A stretch of 64,000 nucleotides of DNA from Bacteroidaceae bacterium. GTDB lineage: Bacteria > Bacteroidota > Bacteroidia > Bacteroidales > Bacteroidaceae. The stretch lies in NCBI GenBank assembly GCA_017619335.1, contig JAFZSP010000033.1:124001-188000 (forward strand). Reading direction: 5' to 3'. Below the pieces are notes generated by a model. That model made no database searches. It was not told the DNA's origin and worked only from the letters and a program-made list of their open reading frames with translations. Positions 27,140-36,824 of the stretch are shown piece by piece. Numbering within the stretch: position 1 is the first letter of the stretch; every line of letters starts with the position of its first letter. The position numbers and the translations under genes are program-made.

Positions 27140-28780
27140 TCATTCATTCACTACCGTCCAGCCTTCGGGGATGCCGCTGACGCCTGTCGGCCAGCTTGTC
27201 ATCGACGCGGCTTTGGTGAACGTGCCTGTGGCGGCTACGCCATCAAGCCAACCGGATGTACATGCAGTCAAAGGAATATCGGTGGCCAGACACTTGATAC
27301 TGTTCAGGCTGGTGCAACCGTTGAACATACGAATGTAGCACAAATTTGCAAGCGTAGTGGCCGGCAGGTCGGGCGCTTTTGTCAGATTGGTGCAGCCATC
27401 AAACATGCGAGCGTAACATTGGTCTGCTAACGTTGTAGCCGGCAGGTCAGGCGCTTTGGTAAGATTGATACAGTGAGAGAACATAGAAAAGTAACACTGT
27501 TGTGCAAGTGTCGTAGCCGGCAGGTCGGGCGCTTTGGTCAGATTGCGGCAGCTTAAGAACATATTATAATAGCATTGAGAAGTCAGTGTCGTAGCGGGTA
27601 GCACCAATTCGTTAGTTGGATGACTGTATAATGCAGTTTGATCACGAAACAATTGGAAAAATACTGCATCGGCTTTCAATTCTGTAGCTGTAGCAAAAGT
27701 CGATGATTCAAGCAAGCTCATGATATTGCCGTAGATATAACCACTGCCTGCTAAGGTGAACATGTTATCTATGCCACTTTTGCTAAAAGATGTATTGTCA
27801 CCATAAAACGACACCTTTTCACCAGGTTCATCGAGATCGAGGGTAACGCCTGCTGAGCAGTCTGTCAACTCGCCGCCGTTCAGGCTGTACTGCAAGTTGA
27901 TGCTTTGCCCCTGATTATTGAAGGTGACTCTGACTGACTCCTTGGCCTCGAAGGTGAGCGGGATGGTTCTGGGAGAAATGCGGGAATAGGAGGTGGTCAG
28001 CGTGGGCTGATAGAACAAACCGGCCTCGAGGTTGGCGTTGGAGGTCTTTTGATAGATGCCTATGCAGTTATCCACCTCGAACTTCATGCTGTTCTTGCTG
28101 GGCTTCATAGCCACATAGACGGCTGATTGCGGAGAGTGCGTGCGGACGGTAATCACCTCGGTCGTGGAGAGATCGGTGATGGTGACCTTCGTGATGGTAC
28201 TTATGAGCTTGTCGTGCTCGTCTTTGAACTGGAACTTGCAGATGGCGAATTGGTTCTTGAGCGTGACGGTGCCATTGGGCTGGGCCGTGTGGCCGTCCCT
28301 GACAATCTTGCCCTCGGCGGTGGATACGTCGAACCGGCTGCTGAGGGTGGCGAGCGTGCCGTCCTGGTTGGCGAGGAGGTCGCTGCGCAGTCCGCTGCCA
28401 TCGGCTGCTGACGAGGGATAAATGAAGGTGACGGCCTGGTTGTTGGGGATGTCACCCGGGAGTGTGGCGGTGACGGTGGCGCTGCCTGCTCCATCCACGG
28501 CGGTCACCGTGGCGATGTATTTCTCGCCGCCATAGACGATGGAAATCTGCTCGTTCACCTGCCACGAGGCAGTCAGCGTGCCGTCGCCCGGGTCAGTGAG
28601 GGCTCGGGTTTCCGGGTTCTTCACGCCGAAAATGGCAGTGAAGCGTACGCTGTCAGCTGCCGAGGTGTCGGGATCAGCTGGAGTGGTGAGCTCGTTGTTG
28701 TCACTGCTACATGCCACGAAGGTCAGGGTCGAGAGCAACAAGGCGAACAAGTGCTTGAGGTGAAGGATGTTTGTCTTCAT
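27140..28780 (-). CDS. Fimbrillin-like/BspA-type leucine-rich repeat lipoprotein
   Basis: 546 residues. Lipobox FVAC at about residue 24. Residues 30-290 resemble the Bacteroidales fimbrillin-like domain (NPETRALTDPGDGTLTASW). Residues 395-510 hold about five repeats of 24 residues with the core LPATTLAxxCYxxMFxGCxN and LTKAPD, the BspA-like surface leucine-rich type, likely for adhesion on the outer membrane surface. Near-identical repeats at DNA level could recombine. It is preceded, 49 bases upstream in the same direction, by the 92-residue Gly-rich peptide gene. Confidence 0.83.
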   Translation of the reverse strand: MKTNILHLKHLFALLLSTLTFVACSSDNNELTTPADPDTSAADSVRFTAIFGVKNPETRALTDPGDGTLTASWQVNEQISIVYGGEKYIATVTAVDGAGSATVTATLPGDIPNNQAVTFIYPSSAADGSGLRSDLLANQDGTLATLSSRFDVSTAEGKIVRDGHTAQPNGTVTLKNQFAICKFQFKDEHDKLISTITKVTITDLSTTEVITVRTHSPQSAVYVAMKPSKNSMKFEVDNCIGIYQKTSNANLEAGLFYQPTLTTSYSRISPRTIPLTFEAKESVRVTFNNQGQSINLQYSLNGGELTDCSAGVTLDLDEPGEKVSFYGDNTSFSKSGIDNMFTLAGSGYIYGNIMSLLESSTFATATELKADAVFFQLFRDQTALYSHPTNELVLPATTLTSQCYYNMFLSCRNLTKAPDLPATTLAQQCYFSMFSHCINLTKAPDLPATTLADQCYARMFDGCTNLTKAPDLPATTLANLCYIRMFNGCTSLNSIKCLATDIPLTACTSGWLDGVAATGTFTKAASMTSWPTGVSGIPEGWTVVNE

Positions 28781-28829
28781 TGTATTCTATTGCTAATTAT
28801 TATTGTTTACAAATGAGGGAGGGCAGGGA

Positions 28830-29108
28830 TCAGAATCCGCTGCCGCCGGAGCCGTAGCCGGAACCGCCGCTGAAGCTGCCATCTTCAAATCCGCTGCCGC
28901 CAGCGCCGTAGCCGGAGCGCCCGCCTAAACTGGCATCTACCCATCCGTTGCTGCCGGGGCCGAAGCCGATGCGTCCGTTGATGAGGTTATTGATGAATCC
29001 GTCTTCGCCAGCATCATACATAGAGCGCCCACTGAGACCCATCAGTGGTGACTGCTGGTGTAACCCGACAATAGTCGTCGCTGGTCTCACATACTTGGAT
29101 TTCTTCAT
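28830..29108 (-). CDS. Gly-rich 92-residue peptide of the MKK-x-x-Y-x-x-P type
   Basis: It begins MKKSKYVRPATTIVGLHQQS, like the 58-residue peptide at 4970. From residue 37 it consists of three 18-residue repeats, each starting with GF or GW and ending in a GxGxGS turn (for example GFEDGSFSGGSGYGSGGS). There is no classical signal peptide or membrane helix. It precedes the BspA-like lipoprotein gene and probably shares its transcript. A -7 type box TACTTTTG is at 29157-29150. Function unknown; a secreted or surface-associated glycine-loop peptide is inferred from composition and neighbours. Confidence 0.7.
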   Translation of the reverse strand: MKKSKYVRPATTIVGLHQQSPLMGLSGRSMYDAGEDGFINNLINGRIGFGPGSNGWVDASLGGRSGYGAGGSGFEDGSFSGGSGYGSGGSGF

Positions 29109-29163
29109 ATTTCTGGGTAATATTTGAATTATTGTTCAATTTTTGGGTTCAAAAGTAGTATAT

Positions 29164-31647
29164 TTATCCTTGGATGATGCGGACGTCGCGCTGCGGGAAT
29201 GGGATTTCTATGTGGTTGGCATTGAGGGTCTCATAGATGGTTTCCTTGATGCGACCCGTGAGGGCGTACTTCTGTTCCACCATCATCCAGATACAAACGA
29301 AGAGATTGACACTGTTGTCGCCGAAGTCGGAGAAGACCACGTTGATGGGACGGGAGGGGTCGGCCAAGGGCTGCCCTGCGGCATCTTTTTCCTGACAAAG
29401 GGGTGTGAGGGCCTCCACGAGCAGGCGGCGAACGGTGGCGACATCAGTGCCGTAGGCCACGCCGACGGGAATCTTGATGAGCTCGTAACTGTGATTGCGC
29501 GTCATGTTCTTGAAGTTCTTGCTGAAGAGGGCCTTGTTCAAGAATGCGATGACGCAGCCATCAGCAGTGACGACCTGTGTGCTCTGGTAGGTGATGCTCT
29601 CCACCTTGCCCGTAATGCCGTCACATTCAATGTAATCTCCCACGCGCAGACGACCTGTCATCAGTGAGAGGCCATAGAAGAAGTTCTCGATAAGGTCCTG
29701 CATGGCGAATCCCAAACCCGTGGCCAGGCCGGCGGTGACGATGGAGATGCCACTCTTGGGCACATTCAGGATGACAAGCGCCACGATGAAATAAATACCC
29801 CAGCTAACGATGGCAATGACGTTGCGTGCAAGGGTTTGATTGAAAGCATCATCCGTGGTCGTCTGCTCACGGAAATAGGAGTAAAAACCATGAATGGCGT
29901 AGTTCAGGTAACGGAAGACAAACCAGAGTCCTGCCACGAGGCAGAGCTTGAAGAGTGACACCTGAATGAGGTCGGGCTGATTGATGAAATGGTAGTAGAA
30001 AGCATCCTGACAAATACTGGTCATCTCAAAGATTTCTGCTGCCCAGTAAATACTGACGAAGATGGAGCCCACCGCCAGGAGGGGAACGACGGTGAGATTG
30101 ATGAAGTCATAGAACCAAGTCTGTGTGATGTCTTTCTCGGGTATGTGATGGCGCTGCTCGTAGGCATTCATCAAATCGTAGAAGCAAGTGATGGTGGTGA
30201 TGGCCGCAAACTGCAGCGTCCACCAGACCAGGATCTGCACCGCCAACAGCGTATAGCCCACCCACGAAGTGATGCAGGCAACCACCATGACGACGGAAGT
30301 GATATTGGAATAAATCACATCCGACAGCGGTAGTCCGCCCTTGTGACGTCGCACCATCCACAGCTGCCACAGCGTGAAGATAAGCAGCACGAAGGGGAAT
30401 ATGAGGTTCAGGATGCTATTGGGAATGAGAACGATGCGCAGGAGAATGACGAAGGAGGAGAGAACCATCAGGGGTGTGTAGATGAGTGCGGCGTGACGCA
30501 TTTGCTGACCTCGCAGACGGATGTAAAGGGAGAGGAAGATGACCTCAAGGAGCCAAGCCATCGAGATGATGAGGGAGGTGCTCATCTGGATGAAATTCCG
30601 ATGCACCAGAGAGCGAACAATCATCACGAAAATGGCAAAGAGCGCGAAGCCTACGAGGAACGTTAGCATCTGACGACGAATCTTGCTCACAGCAGGCCGC
30701 CAACGACGAGGCAGCAACCAGCGCAGCCCCACGTAGGCAAGGAGGAGGGCAATGGAAAGATAGATGAGTACAAAGAGGCTGATGAACAACACTGGCATTC
30801 CACGCCATTCAGAGAAATTGCGCTCATGGGAGCGGAAGGGCAGATACTTGTTCTCCACCGAGCGCTGCGCCTGTTTCCAGTAACGCGGGAAGTGAAACAG
30901 GATGGAGACGTAATTGTGGCCGCCATTGCGGAAGATATTGTCTTGCAACAGTTTATAACGGGACTGGGCAAAGTCGTTCAGCTGCTCCACTTTCTCCTGC
31001 ACACTATTATAATAGGTGCTCTCAGCCTCTAACCCTTCCAGAAAAGCCTGCATACCATGGCGCAACGAATCAGCATAGCCCAAGCAAGCACGACGGTCAA
31101 TAAGCTGCTGACCAGAGAGATACAAGGGCTCTCGGGTCATGACTTCGGCGTTCTCTTCCAGCGAGTCTATCGCATTGAGCAGCACGCTGTCACTCTCTGT
31201 CAAGGCGTCCTCTTCCAATACGGGCGGAATACTCTGGAGCGAGATGATCAGCGCGTCATAACGCTCAATCTCGTGACGCATTTGGTCAATGATTTTCTCG
31301 TAGGGAAGCATCCGCCCACTACGATCACTCAGCTGGCGGTGCAGATCCACGGCCTGCTGGCAGGCGTAGGCCATATCGAAAGTGTTCTCTGTGGATTGAG
31401 AATACAGCATCAGCCCGATTTGCTCACACTGATTCATATAGGCCACTAACTGCTGGTGCTGAGCCGCTCCCTGCTGCTCATAACGAGCCATGAAAGCCTG
31501 ATGCTTTTCATAATTGGAGGCCAGCTCTGCCCGCAACACGCCCAAGGTGCGAGCAAGGTCCCTTTCCTTCAGCACTGCATCAGCTGGCTGCACTGCCAAC
31601 AGGGCCAGCAGCAAGCACGTGACGATACCGCGCAAATTCCGTGTCAT
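29164..31647 (-). CDS. Large MscS-family mechanosensitive channel
   Basis: 827 residues. A signal peptide (MTRNLRGIVTCLLLALLAVQ) is followed by an extended periplasmic coiled-coil region to about residue 270, then roughly eight to ten membrane helices and the MscS pore/beta domain near 625-740 (GLATGLGFAMQDLIENFFYG, GRLRVGDYIECDGITGKVES). This is the MscK/MscM-like layout: an inner-membrane tension-gated channel that protects against osmotic shock. It lies 44 bases after pfkA. Confidence 0.85.
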   Translation of the reverse strand: MTRNLRGIVTCLLLALLAVQPADAVLKERDLARTLGVLRAELASNYEKHQAFMARYEQQGAAQHQQLVAYMNQCEQIGLMLYSQSTENTFDMAYACQQAVDLHRQLSDRSGRMLPYEKIIDQMRHEIERYDALIISLQSIPPVLEEDALTESDSVLLNAIDSLEENAEVMTREPLYLSGQQLIDRRACLGYADSLRHGMQAFLEGLEAESTYYNSVQEKVEQLNDFAQSRYKLLQDNIFRNGGHNYVSILFHFPRYWKQAQRSVENKYLPFRSHERNFSEWRGMPVLFISLFVLIYLSIALLLAYVGLRWLLPRRWRPAVSKIRRQMLTFLVGFALFAIFVMIVRSLVHRNFIQMSTSLIISMAWLLEVIFLSLYIRLRGQQMRHAALIYTPLMVLSSFVILLRIVLIPNSILNLIFPFVLLIFTLWQLWMVRRHKGGLPLSDVIYSNITSVVMVVACITSWVGYTLLAVQILVWWTLQFAAITTITCFYDLMNAYEQRHHIPEKDITQTWFYDFINLTVVPLLAVGSIFVSIYWAAEIFEMTSICQDAFYYHFINQPDLIQVSLFKLCLVAGLWFVFRYLNYAIHGFYSYFREQTTTDDAFNQTLARNVIAIVSWGIYFIVALVILNVPKSGISIVTAGLATGLGFAMQDLIENFFYGLSLMTGRLRVGDYIECDGITGKVESITYQSTQVVTADGCVIAFLNKALFSKNFKNMTRNHSYELIKIPVGVAYGTDVATVRRLLVEALTPLCQEKDAAGQPLADPSRPINVVFSDFGDNSVNLFVCIWMMVEQKYALTGRIKETIYETLNANHIEIPFPQRDVRIIQG

Positions 31648-31691
31648 TACTGAGTTATCTGAGGAGTCCGAGAATGGAAGAAGTTACTGAT

Positions 31692-32669
31692 TTACAGAGA
31701 GAGCAGTTCCAGCGCAGTGATGAGTTCACGCTTCAGTGGCTTGTCACTCTTGACTGCATTGGAGAAGGGCACATACACCACCTCGTCGTTCTTGATGCCT
31801 ACCATCACATTACGCTGTCCATCCAACAGTGCGTTGATGGCACCTACGCCCAAGCGGGAAGCCAAAATGCGGTCTCCTGCCGAAGGCGAACCGCCACGCT
31901 GCAAATGACCTAAGATGGAAACGCGGACATCAAACTCGGGGTATTCATTGCGCACGCGCTCAGCATAATACATGGCGCCGCACTTGGGACTCTCAGAGAC
32001 AATCACAATACTGCTGGACTTGCTCTTGCGAATGCCACGTCCGATGAAATGTGCCAACTGGTCCACTGCAGTGGAGTCCTCGGGGATGATGGCTGCCTCG
32101 GCACCGGCGGCGATGGCAGAGTTCTGTGCCAAGAAGCCGGCGTCACGACCCATTACTTCCACAAAGAAAATACGCTCATGACTGTTGGCCGTATCGCGGA
32201 TTTTGTCCACGCATCCCATAATGGTGTTCAGGGAGGTGTCATAGCCAATGGTTAAGTCCGTGCCATTCAAGTCATTGTCGATGGTTCCGGGCAGGCCGAT
32301 GCAAGGGACGTCATACTCAGAGGCAAAGAGGCGGGCACCCGTCAAGGAGCCATTACCACCAATGATGACCAGTGCATCTATACCCTGTGCCACCATATTA
32401 TCATAGGCGCGCTTGCGCCCTTCCTCGGTCATGAAATCCTTGGAACGAGCTGTTTTCAAGATGGTGCCTCCACGGCCAATAATGCCAGAGACACTCTCCG
32501 TGGTGAACTCACGGATTTCATTGTGGATGAGGCCTTCATAACCTCGATAAATACCTTTGACGGTGAAGCCGTTGGCAATGGCTGCACGTGTGACAGCACG
32601 AATGGCGGCGTTCATGCCAGGTGCATCGCCGCCAGACGTTAAGATTCCAATACAATTGATTTTCCGCAT
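31692..32669 (-). CDS. pfkA: ATP-dependent 6-phosphofructokinase
   Basis: 325 residues, normal length. Motifs: [31 protein letters not shown] (catalytic Asp), [22 protein letters not shown]. The enzyme phosphorylates fructose 6-phosphate in glycolysis. One oddity: the nucleotide-site GGDGS is GGNGS (AAT at codon near 105), so the usual aspartate contacting Mg-ATP is asparagine. The Gly after it is kept, so this is not the pyrophosphate-type GGDD signature. Confidence 0.92.
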   Translation of the reverse strand: MRKINCIGILTSGGDAPGMNAAIRAVTRAAIANGFTVKGIYRGYEGLIHNEIREFTTESVSGIIGRGGTILKTARSKDFMTEEGRKRAYDNMVAQGIDALVIIGGNGSLTGARLFASEYDVPCIGLPGTIDNDLNGTDLTIGYDTSLNTIMGCVDKIRDTANSHERIFFVEVMGRDAGFLAQNSAIAAGAEAAIIPEDSTAVDQLAHFIGRGIRKSKSSSIVIVSESPKCGAMYYAERVRNEYPEFDVRVSILGHLQRGGSPSAGDRILASRLGVGAINALLDGQRNVMVGIKNDEVVYVPFSNAVKSDKPLKRELITALELLSL

Positions 32670-32701
32670 ATTGGTTAAGAGTTTGGTTGGTTCAGTGAGT
32701 G

Positions 32702-33661
32702 TTAACGACCTCCACGTCCGCCGCCACGAGAGCTGCCACCGCCACCACGGGAACTGCCGCTGCTGACAGAGCCGCCGCTGGAGCGGGTGGTACCCACATT
32801 TCCGCTACGCCCAGCAGAGCTGCCGGAACTGCGAGAGGAACTGGAGGTGCTGACCGTGCGGCCACTGCCCTCGGAACGTCCACGACCGGAGGTGGAGGGA
32901 GTCACGCTGGTGGTGCGACCCTCATTGGTCACAGTGCCGCGACTGGTGTTGGGGTTCACAGGGGGCTGATAGCCGCTGTTCTGGTGACCGCTGTTCTGGG
33001 GCTGATAGCCACCTTGATGGCCGCCATTCTGAGACTGATGGCCACCTTGATGGCCGCCATTCTGAGACTGATGGCCTCCGGGTTGACCGCCTTGATGAGG
33101 CTGATTGCCAATCGTGTAGCCGGGGCTTCCTCCGCGCTGGCCGCCATTGCCTCCCATACGTCCAGTACCATTCACGTGGGTGTAGGAAGGAACGGTGGGA
33201 GCACCGTAATGACGATCTGCGTAGAAGCTGTGAGGACCGTGGTTGTGACCTCCGTGGTAGGTGCCATAGATGGCGGGACGATCAAAGAAGAAGTGGTGGC
33301 TGTGGGGGTAACGGCTACGCAGGTACAGGGAGAAGCGTGCGCCGGAAATCCAGTACATCGGACGATAGAAGTCCGTGATTTCCAGATAGAGTTCCCACTG
33401 CCAGGCCGACAGCACGTAACGCAGGTCACTGTTGCGACGCATCCAAAAGATGCCATCCAGATCTGCAGGACCGTCCAAGGCCAGGAGGTAATCCAGGTTG
33501 ATTTCATAGACGGCATCAAACTGAGCGGAACTCAGATTGAGTTCGTAGGCCATCTTATCGGTGAGGAAGAGGGCTTCCTTGCGAGCTCTCGAGAAGCTCA
33601 TGGCTGCGGCGGAGGTGAACACCATCACCATCACTGCCAGGGTTGTCATTATGCGCTTCAT
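32702..33661 (-). CDS. Secreted protein with Gly/Ser/Gln-rich repeat tail
   Basis: 319 residues. A signal peptide ([20 protein letters not shown]) precedes a compact helical domain, residues 20-115 ([20 protein letters not shown]), of unknown family common in Bacteroidales. Residues 130-230 contain repeats such as GGHQSQN and GGYQPQN (30-base repeats in DNA), and the last 90 residues are almost only Ser, Gly, Arg and Thr, ending [15 protein letters not shown]. The tail is likely disordered. pfkA follows after 32 bases. Confidence 0.7.
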   Translation of the reverse strand: MKRIMTTLAVMVMVFTSAAAMSFSRARKEALFLTDKMAYELNLSSAQFDAVYEINLDYLLALDGPADLDGIFWMRRNSDLRYVLSAWQWELYLEITDFYRPMYWISGARFSLYLRSRYPHSHHFFFDRPAIYGTYHGGHNHGPHSFYADRHYGAPTVPSYTHVNGTGRMGGNGGQRGGSPGYTIGNQPHQGGQPGGHQSQNGGHQGGHQSQNGGHQGGYQPQNSGHQNSGYQPPVNPNTSRGTVTNEGRTTSVTPSTSGRGRSEGSGRTVSTSSSSRSSGSSAGRSGNVGTTRSSGGSVSSGSSRGGGGSSRGGGRGGR

Positions 33662-33810
33662 AGTTGTCAGAATAATTTAAAATGGTGGAACATTCTTGTT
33701 AATCTATGTCAGTTTTTCTTGTTTGACAGTGCAAAGGAACACATTTTTCTGCACATGACAAAGGGAAAAATCCGAAAAGCGGAAGGAAAAGCCCTATTCG
33801 TGAAAGGGAA

Positions 33811-33856
33811 GCGCCCGCACACGCCCTACTATATAATAAGGTACGTGCGCGGGCGC
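33811..33856. terminator. Hairpin downstream of rpsA
   Basis: GCGCCCGCAC pairs with GTGCGCGGGCGC, with a 2-base bulge, around an AT-rich loop. It lies 30 bases after the rpsA stop; the T-tract is weak. Confidence 0.6.
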
Positions 33857-33886
33857 AAGAGATTATTTGATGAGCAGAAGGCAGGA

Positions 33887-35698
33887 TTATTCCTCGCCCT
33901 TCTCCATCTTGGCCTTCAATGCAGCCAGTGCATCGATGTCACCGAGGGTGGTGCTGGCAGCCTGGTTCTGAATAACGGGCTGCTCCTCACGAGCTGCCTT
34001 GGCGGGACGCTTGGTGGCAGCGGCGGCGCGCTCTGCCTTGCGGGCTTCGCGGGCTTCACGACGAGCCTCGTCCTCATAGATACGGCTGTGGCTCAGGATG
34101 ATGCGCTTGCTCTCCTTGTTGAATTCAATGACCTTGAACTCCAGCTTCTCGCCCTGCTGAGCCTGGCTTCCATCCTCCTTGACGAGGTGCTTGGGAGTGG
34201 CAAAGCCCTCCACGCCGTACTCCAGCTGGATGACAGCGCCCTTGTCCAACATCTCGGTAATGGTGCCTTCGTGCACGCTATCCACAGTGAAGACAGTCTC
34301 GAAGACATCCCAGGGATTTTCCTCCAGCTGCTTGTGGCCGAGGGAGAGACGACGGTTGTCCTTATCGATTTCCAGGACCACAACTTCGATGTCCTCACCA
34401 ATCTTGGTGAACTCGCTCGGGTGCTTAATCTTCTTGGTCCAGGAGAGGTCGCTGATGTGGATGAGACCATCCACGCCCTCTTCGATCTCCACGAACACAC
34501 CGAAGTTGGTGAAGTTGCGGACGCGAGCGTGATGACGGCTGCCAACGGGATAACGCTGTTCGATGTTCTCCCAGGGATCTTCCTTCAGTTGCTTGATACC
34601 CAGAGACATCTTGCGCTCCTCGCGGTCCAAAGTGAGGATGACGGCTTCCACCTCGTCGCCCACCTTCATGAAGTCCTGAGCGCTGCGCAGGTGCTGACTC
34701 CAAGACATCTCACTCACGTGGATGAGACCTTCCACACCAGGTGCAACCTCGATGAATGCACCATAGTCGGCCATCACGACAACCTTACCCTTGACGTGGT
34801 CGCCCACCTTGAGGTTCTGATCCAGAGCGTCCCAAGGATGCGGAGTGAGCTGTTTCAGACCCAGAGCGATGCGCTTCTTCTCCTCGTCGAAATCCAGAAT
34901 AACGACGTTGAGCTTCTGGTCAAGTTCCACCACCTCGTGAGGATCGCTGACGCGGCCCCAGCTGAGGTCTGTGATATGGATGAGACCATCCACGCCGCCG
35001 AGGTCGATGAACACACCATAAGAGGTGATATTCTTGACGGTACCCTCGAGCACCTGACCCTTCTCCAGGCGGGAGATGATTTCCTTCTTCTGTGCTTCCA
35101 GTTCGGCCTCGATGAGAGCCTTGTGGCTTACAACGACGTTGCGATAGTCCTGATTGATCTTCACAATCTTGAACTCCATGGTCTTGCCCACGAAGACGTC
35201 GTAGTCACGGATGGGCTTCACGTCAATCTGGCTGCCGGGCAAGAATGCCTCGATACCGAAGACGTCAACAATCATGCCACCCTTGGTGCGGCACTTGACA
35301 AAGCCCTTGACGATTTCCTCACTCTCCAGAGCGGCGTTGACGCGCTCCCAGCTCTTGGTGGCGCGGGCCTTCTTGTGAGAGAGGAGCAGTTGTCCTTTCT
35401 TGTCTTCTTGATTCTCAATGTAAACCTCCACGGTGTCACCCACCTTGAGGTCGGGGTTGTAGCGGAACTCGCTGACAGGGATGATACCATCGCTCTTGTA
35501 GCCGATATTCACGACCACTTCGCGCTTGTTGATGCTGATAACGGTTCCATCGACCACATCGTGGTCATTGACGCCTGTGAGACTCTTCTCATAGGCCTTT
35601 TCTTGTTCTTCCAGACTTTGAGCGGTCTGGGCGCTGCCTTTCTCGTAACCTTCCCAATCGAAGTCTGCGAGGGGCAGGACATTTGTTAAGTTTGACAT
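33887..35698 (-). CDS. rpsA: 30S ribosomal protein S1
   Basis: 603 residues with about six S1 RNA-binding domains between residues 50 and 545, for example GVFIDLGGVDGLIHITDLSW and GAFIEVAPGVEGLIHVSEMS. The C-terminal 60 residues are Ala/Arg/Lys-rich (AREARKAERAAAATKRPAKA). It holds mRNA on the small subunit. Bacteroidota ribosomes rely little on Shine-Dalgarno pairing, which is relevant to the AT-rich 7-bp arrays upstream of many starts here. It has its own promoter. Confidence 0.95.
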   Translation of the reverse strand: MSNLTNVLPLADFDWEGYEKGSAQTAQSLEEQEKAYEKSLTGVNDHDVVDGTVISINKREVVVNIGYKSDGIIPVSEFRYNPDLKVGDTVEVYIENQEDKKGQLLLSHKKARATKSWERVNAALESEEIVKGFVKCRTKGGMIVDVFGIEAFLPGSQIDVKPIRDYDVFVGKTMEFKIVKINQDYRNVVVSHKALIEAELEAQKKEIISRLEKGQVLEGTVKNITSYGVFIDLGGVDGLIHITDLSWGRVSDPHEVVELDQKLNVVILDFDEEKKRIALGLKQLTPHPWDALDQNLKVGDHVKGKVVVMADYGAFIEVAPGVEGLIHVSEMSWSQHLRSAQDFMKVGDEVEAVILTLDREERKMSLGIKQLKEDPWENIEQRYPVGSRHHARVRNFTNFGVFVEIEEGVDGLIHISDLSWTKKIKHPSEFTKIGEDIEVVVLEIDKDNRRLSLGHKQLEENPWDVFETVFTVDSVHEGTITEMLDKGAVIQLEYGVEGFATPKHLVKEDGSQAQQGEKLEFKVIEFNKESKRIILSHSRIYEDEARREAREARKAERAAAATKRPAKAAREEQPVIQNQAASTTLGDIDALAALKAKMEKGEE

Positions 35699-35771
35699 AA
35701 AGTTAATTAATAAAAAAGAAAATTGGTGTTAACAGAGTGAGACATTATGTTGTTTTCTCTGAAAGTGGTCG

Positions 35772-35801
35772 CAAAGGTACAAAATATTTCACAATTCTCA
35801 A
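35772..35801 (-). promoter_or_regulatory. Bacteroidota-type promoter for rpsA
   Basis: TTG (35801-35799) and TACCTTTG (35779-35772) are 19 bases apart, 73 bases before the rpsA start. The -33 element lies inside a 7-bp array. Confidence 0.65.
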
Positions 35802-35818
35802 TTCATAATTCACAATTA
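35791..35818. repeat. 7-bp array at the rpsA promoter
   Basis: Units ACAATTC, TCAATTC, ATAATTC, ACAATTA. Confidence 0.65.
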
Positions 35819-35896
35819 TTTTTCATTACCACGACTTTTCCCTGCATTTTCTGCGAAAAGACCCTCAAAAACAGCAATTGGCCACGGTTTCACGCA

Positions 35897-35945
35897 GCCA
35901 ATTGCCAATTATTCATTGTTAATTATTAATTTTTAATTATGAATT
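35897..35945. repeat. 7-bp array, seven units
   Basis: GCCAATT, GCCAATT, ATTCATT, GTTAATT, ATTAATT, TTTAATT, ATGAATT in exact 7-bp register, directly after the zinc-ribbon gene stop (35954, minus strand). Confidence 0.85.
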
Positions 35946-35953
35946 AAGAGCTC

Positions 35954-36784
35954 TCAGTCCTCCTTCTTCTCGGCGGTCTTGCGGCGACGGCGCTTGGGTT
36001 TCTCCTCTGCACCTTTGGGAGTCAACTGCACACCTGCGAGTTCGGGATCAATCATGATGCGTCCACAATACTCACAAACGATAATCTTCTTGCGCATGCG
36101 AATATCAAGCTGACGCTGGGGAGGAATCTTGTTGAAGCAACCGCCACAGGCATCACGCTGCACATAAACAACACCCAGACCGTTGCGGGAGTTGCGGCGG
36201 ATGCGCTTGAAAGCAGAGAGCAGACGCGGATCAATCGTGGCCTCCAGGTTCTTGCTGCGCTCGCGGAGCTTCTCTTCCTCGGCACGGGTCTCGGAGATAA
36301 TCTCGTCCAGCTCGCTCTTCTTGATGTCCAGGTCGGTGCGACGTTCTGTGACAGTATCTGAACAACGGCGGATTTCCTCCTGCTTGCGTTCAATCTGGTC
36401 GGCAGCCTCGCGGATTTTCTTCTCGTTCAGCTGGTCGTCTAATTGGAGGTACTCGATTTCCTTGGTCAGGTTCTCATACTCGCGGTTGTTGCGGACATTA
36501 TCCATCTGCTGGGTATAACGCTCAATGTTGGCGTTATTGTCCTGGATGCTGATGCGGCGGCGTGTCATTTCTTCCTTCAGGCCTGCAATGTCGGCCTGCA
36601 TTTTCTCAATGCGGGTGGTGAGGCCCTCGATTTCGTCTTCCAGATCCTGCACTTCCAAGGGCAGTTCGCCACGAAGGATTTTGATGCGGTCTATCTCTGA
36701 GAGCATACTCTGCAGCTGATAGAGGTTTTTCAGTTTGTCTTCCACAGAGAAGTCCTGTGGGTCTTTTCTTGATTCTCTTGCCAT
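35954..36784 (-). CDS. Coiled-coil protein with C4 zinc ribbon (DUF164/CT398-like)
   Basis: 276 residues from ATG 36784; upstream codons are repeat-derived. Residues 15-195 form a long charged coiled coil. Near residues 220-250, CGGCFNKIPP and CEYCGRIM provide four zinc ligands. The tail is basic (KPKRRRRKTAEKKED). This family often neighbours the Nif3-like gene, as here, 37 bases apart. It is probably a nucleic-acid or protein-binding factor; the exact role is unknown. Confidence 0.83.
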   Translation of the reverse strand: MARESRKDPQDFSVEDKLKNLYQLQSMLSEIDRIKILRGELPLEVQDLEDEIEGLTTRIEKMQADIAGLKEEMTRRRISIQDNNANIERYTQQMDNVRNNREYENLTKEIEYLQLDDQLNEKKIREAADQIERKQEEIRRCSDTVTERRTDLDIKKSELDEIISETRAEEEKLRERSKNLEATIDPRLLSAFKRIRRNSRNGLGVVYVQRDACGGCFNKIPPQRQLDIRMRKKIIVCEYCGRIMIDPELAGVQLTPKGAEEKPKRRRRKTAEKKED

Positions 36785-36789
36785 ATTTA

Positions 36790-36824
36790 GTAAAATGTAA
36801 AATGTAGAATGTAAAATGAATCTA
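36790..36824. repeat. 7-bp array between Nif3-like and zinc-ribbon genes
   Basis: GTAAAAT, GTAAAAT, GTAGAAT, GTAAAAT, GAATCTA. It starts 5 bases before the zinc-ribbon ATG and ends in the Nif3-like stop codon (minus strand). Confidence 0.8.

Noticed and set aside
32699-35689. 996-residue plus frame opposite the Gly-rich protein and rpsA
   Set aside because: It spans two real genes and the terminator on the other strand; no known domain.
35897-35945. Possible CRISPR array
   Set aside because: Seven-base units without spacers and no cas genes; it is a simple 7-bp array.
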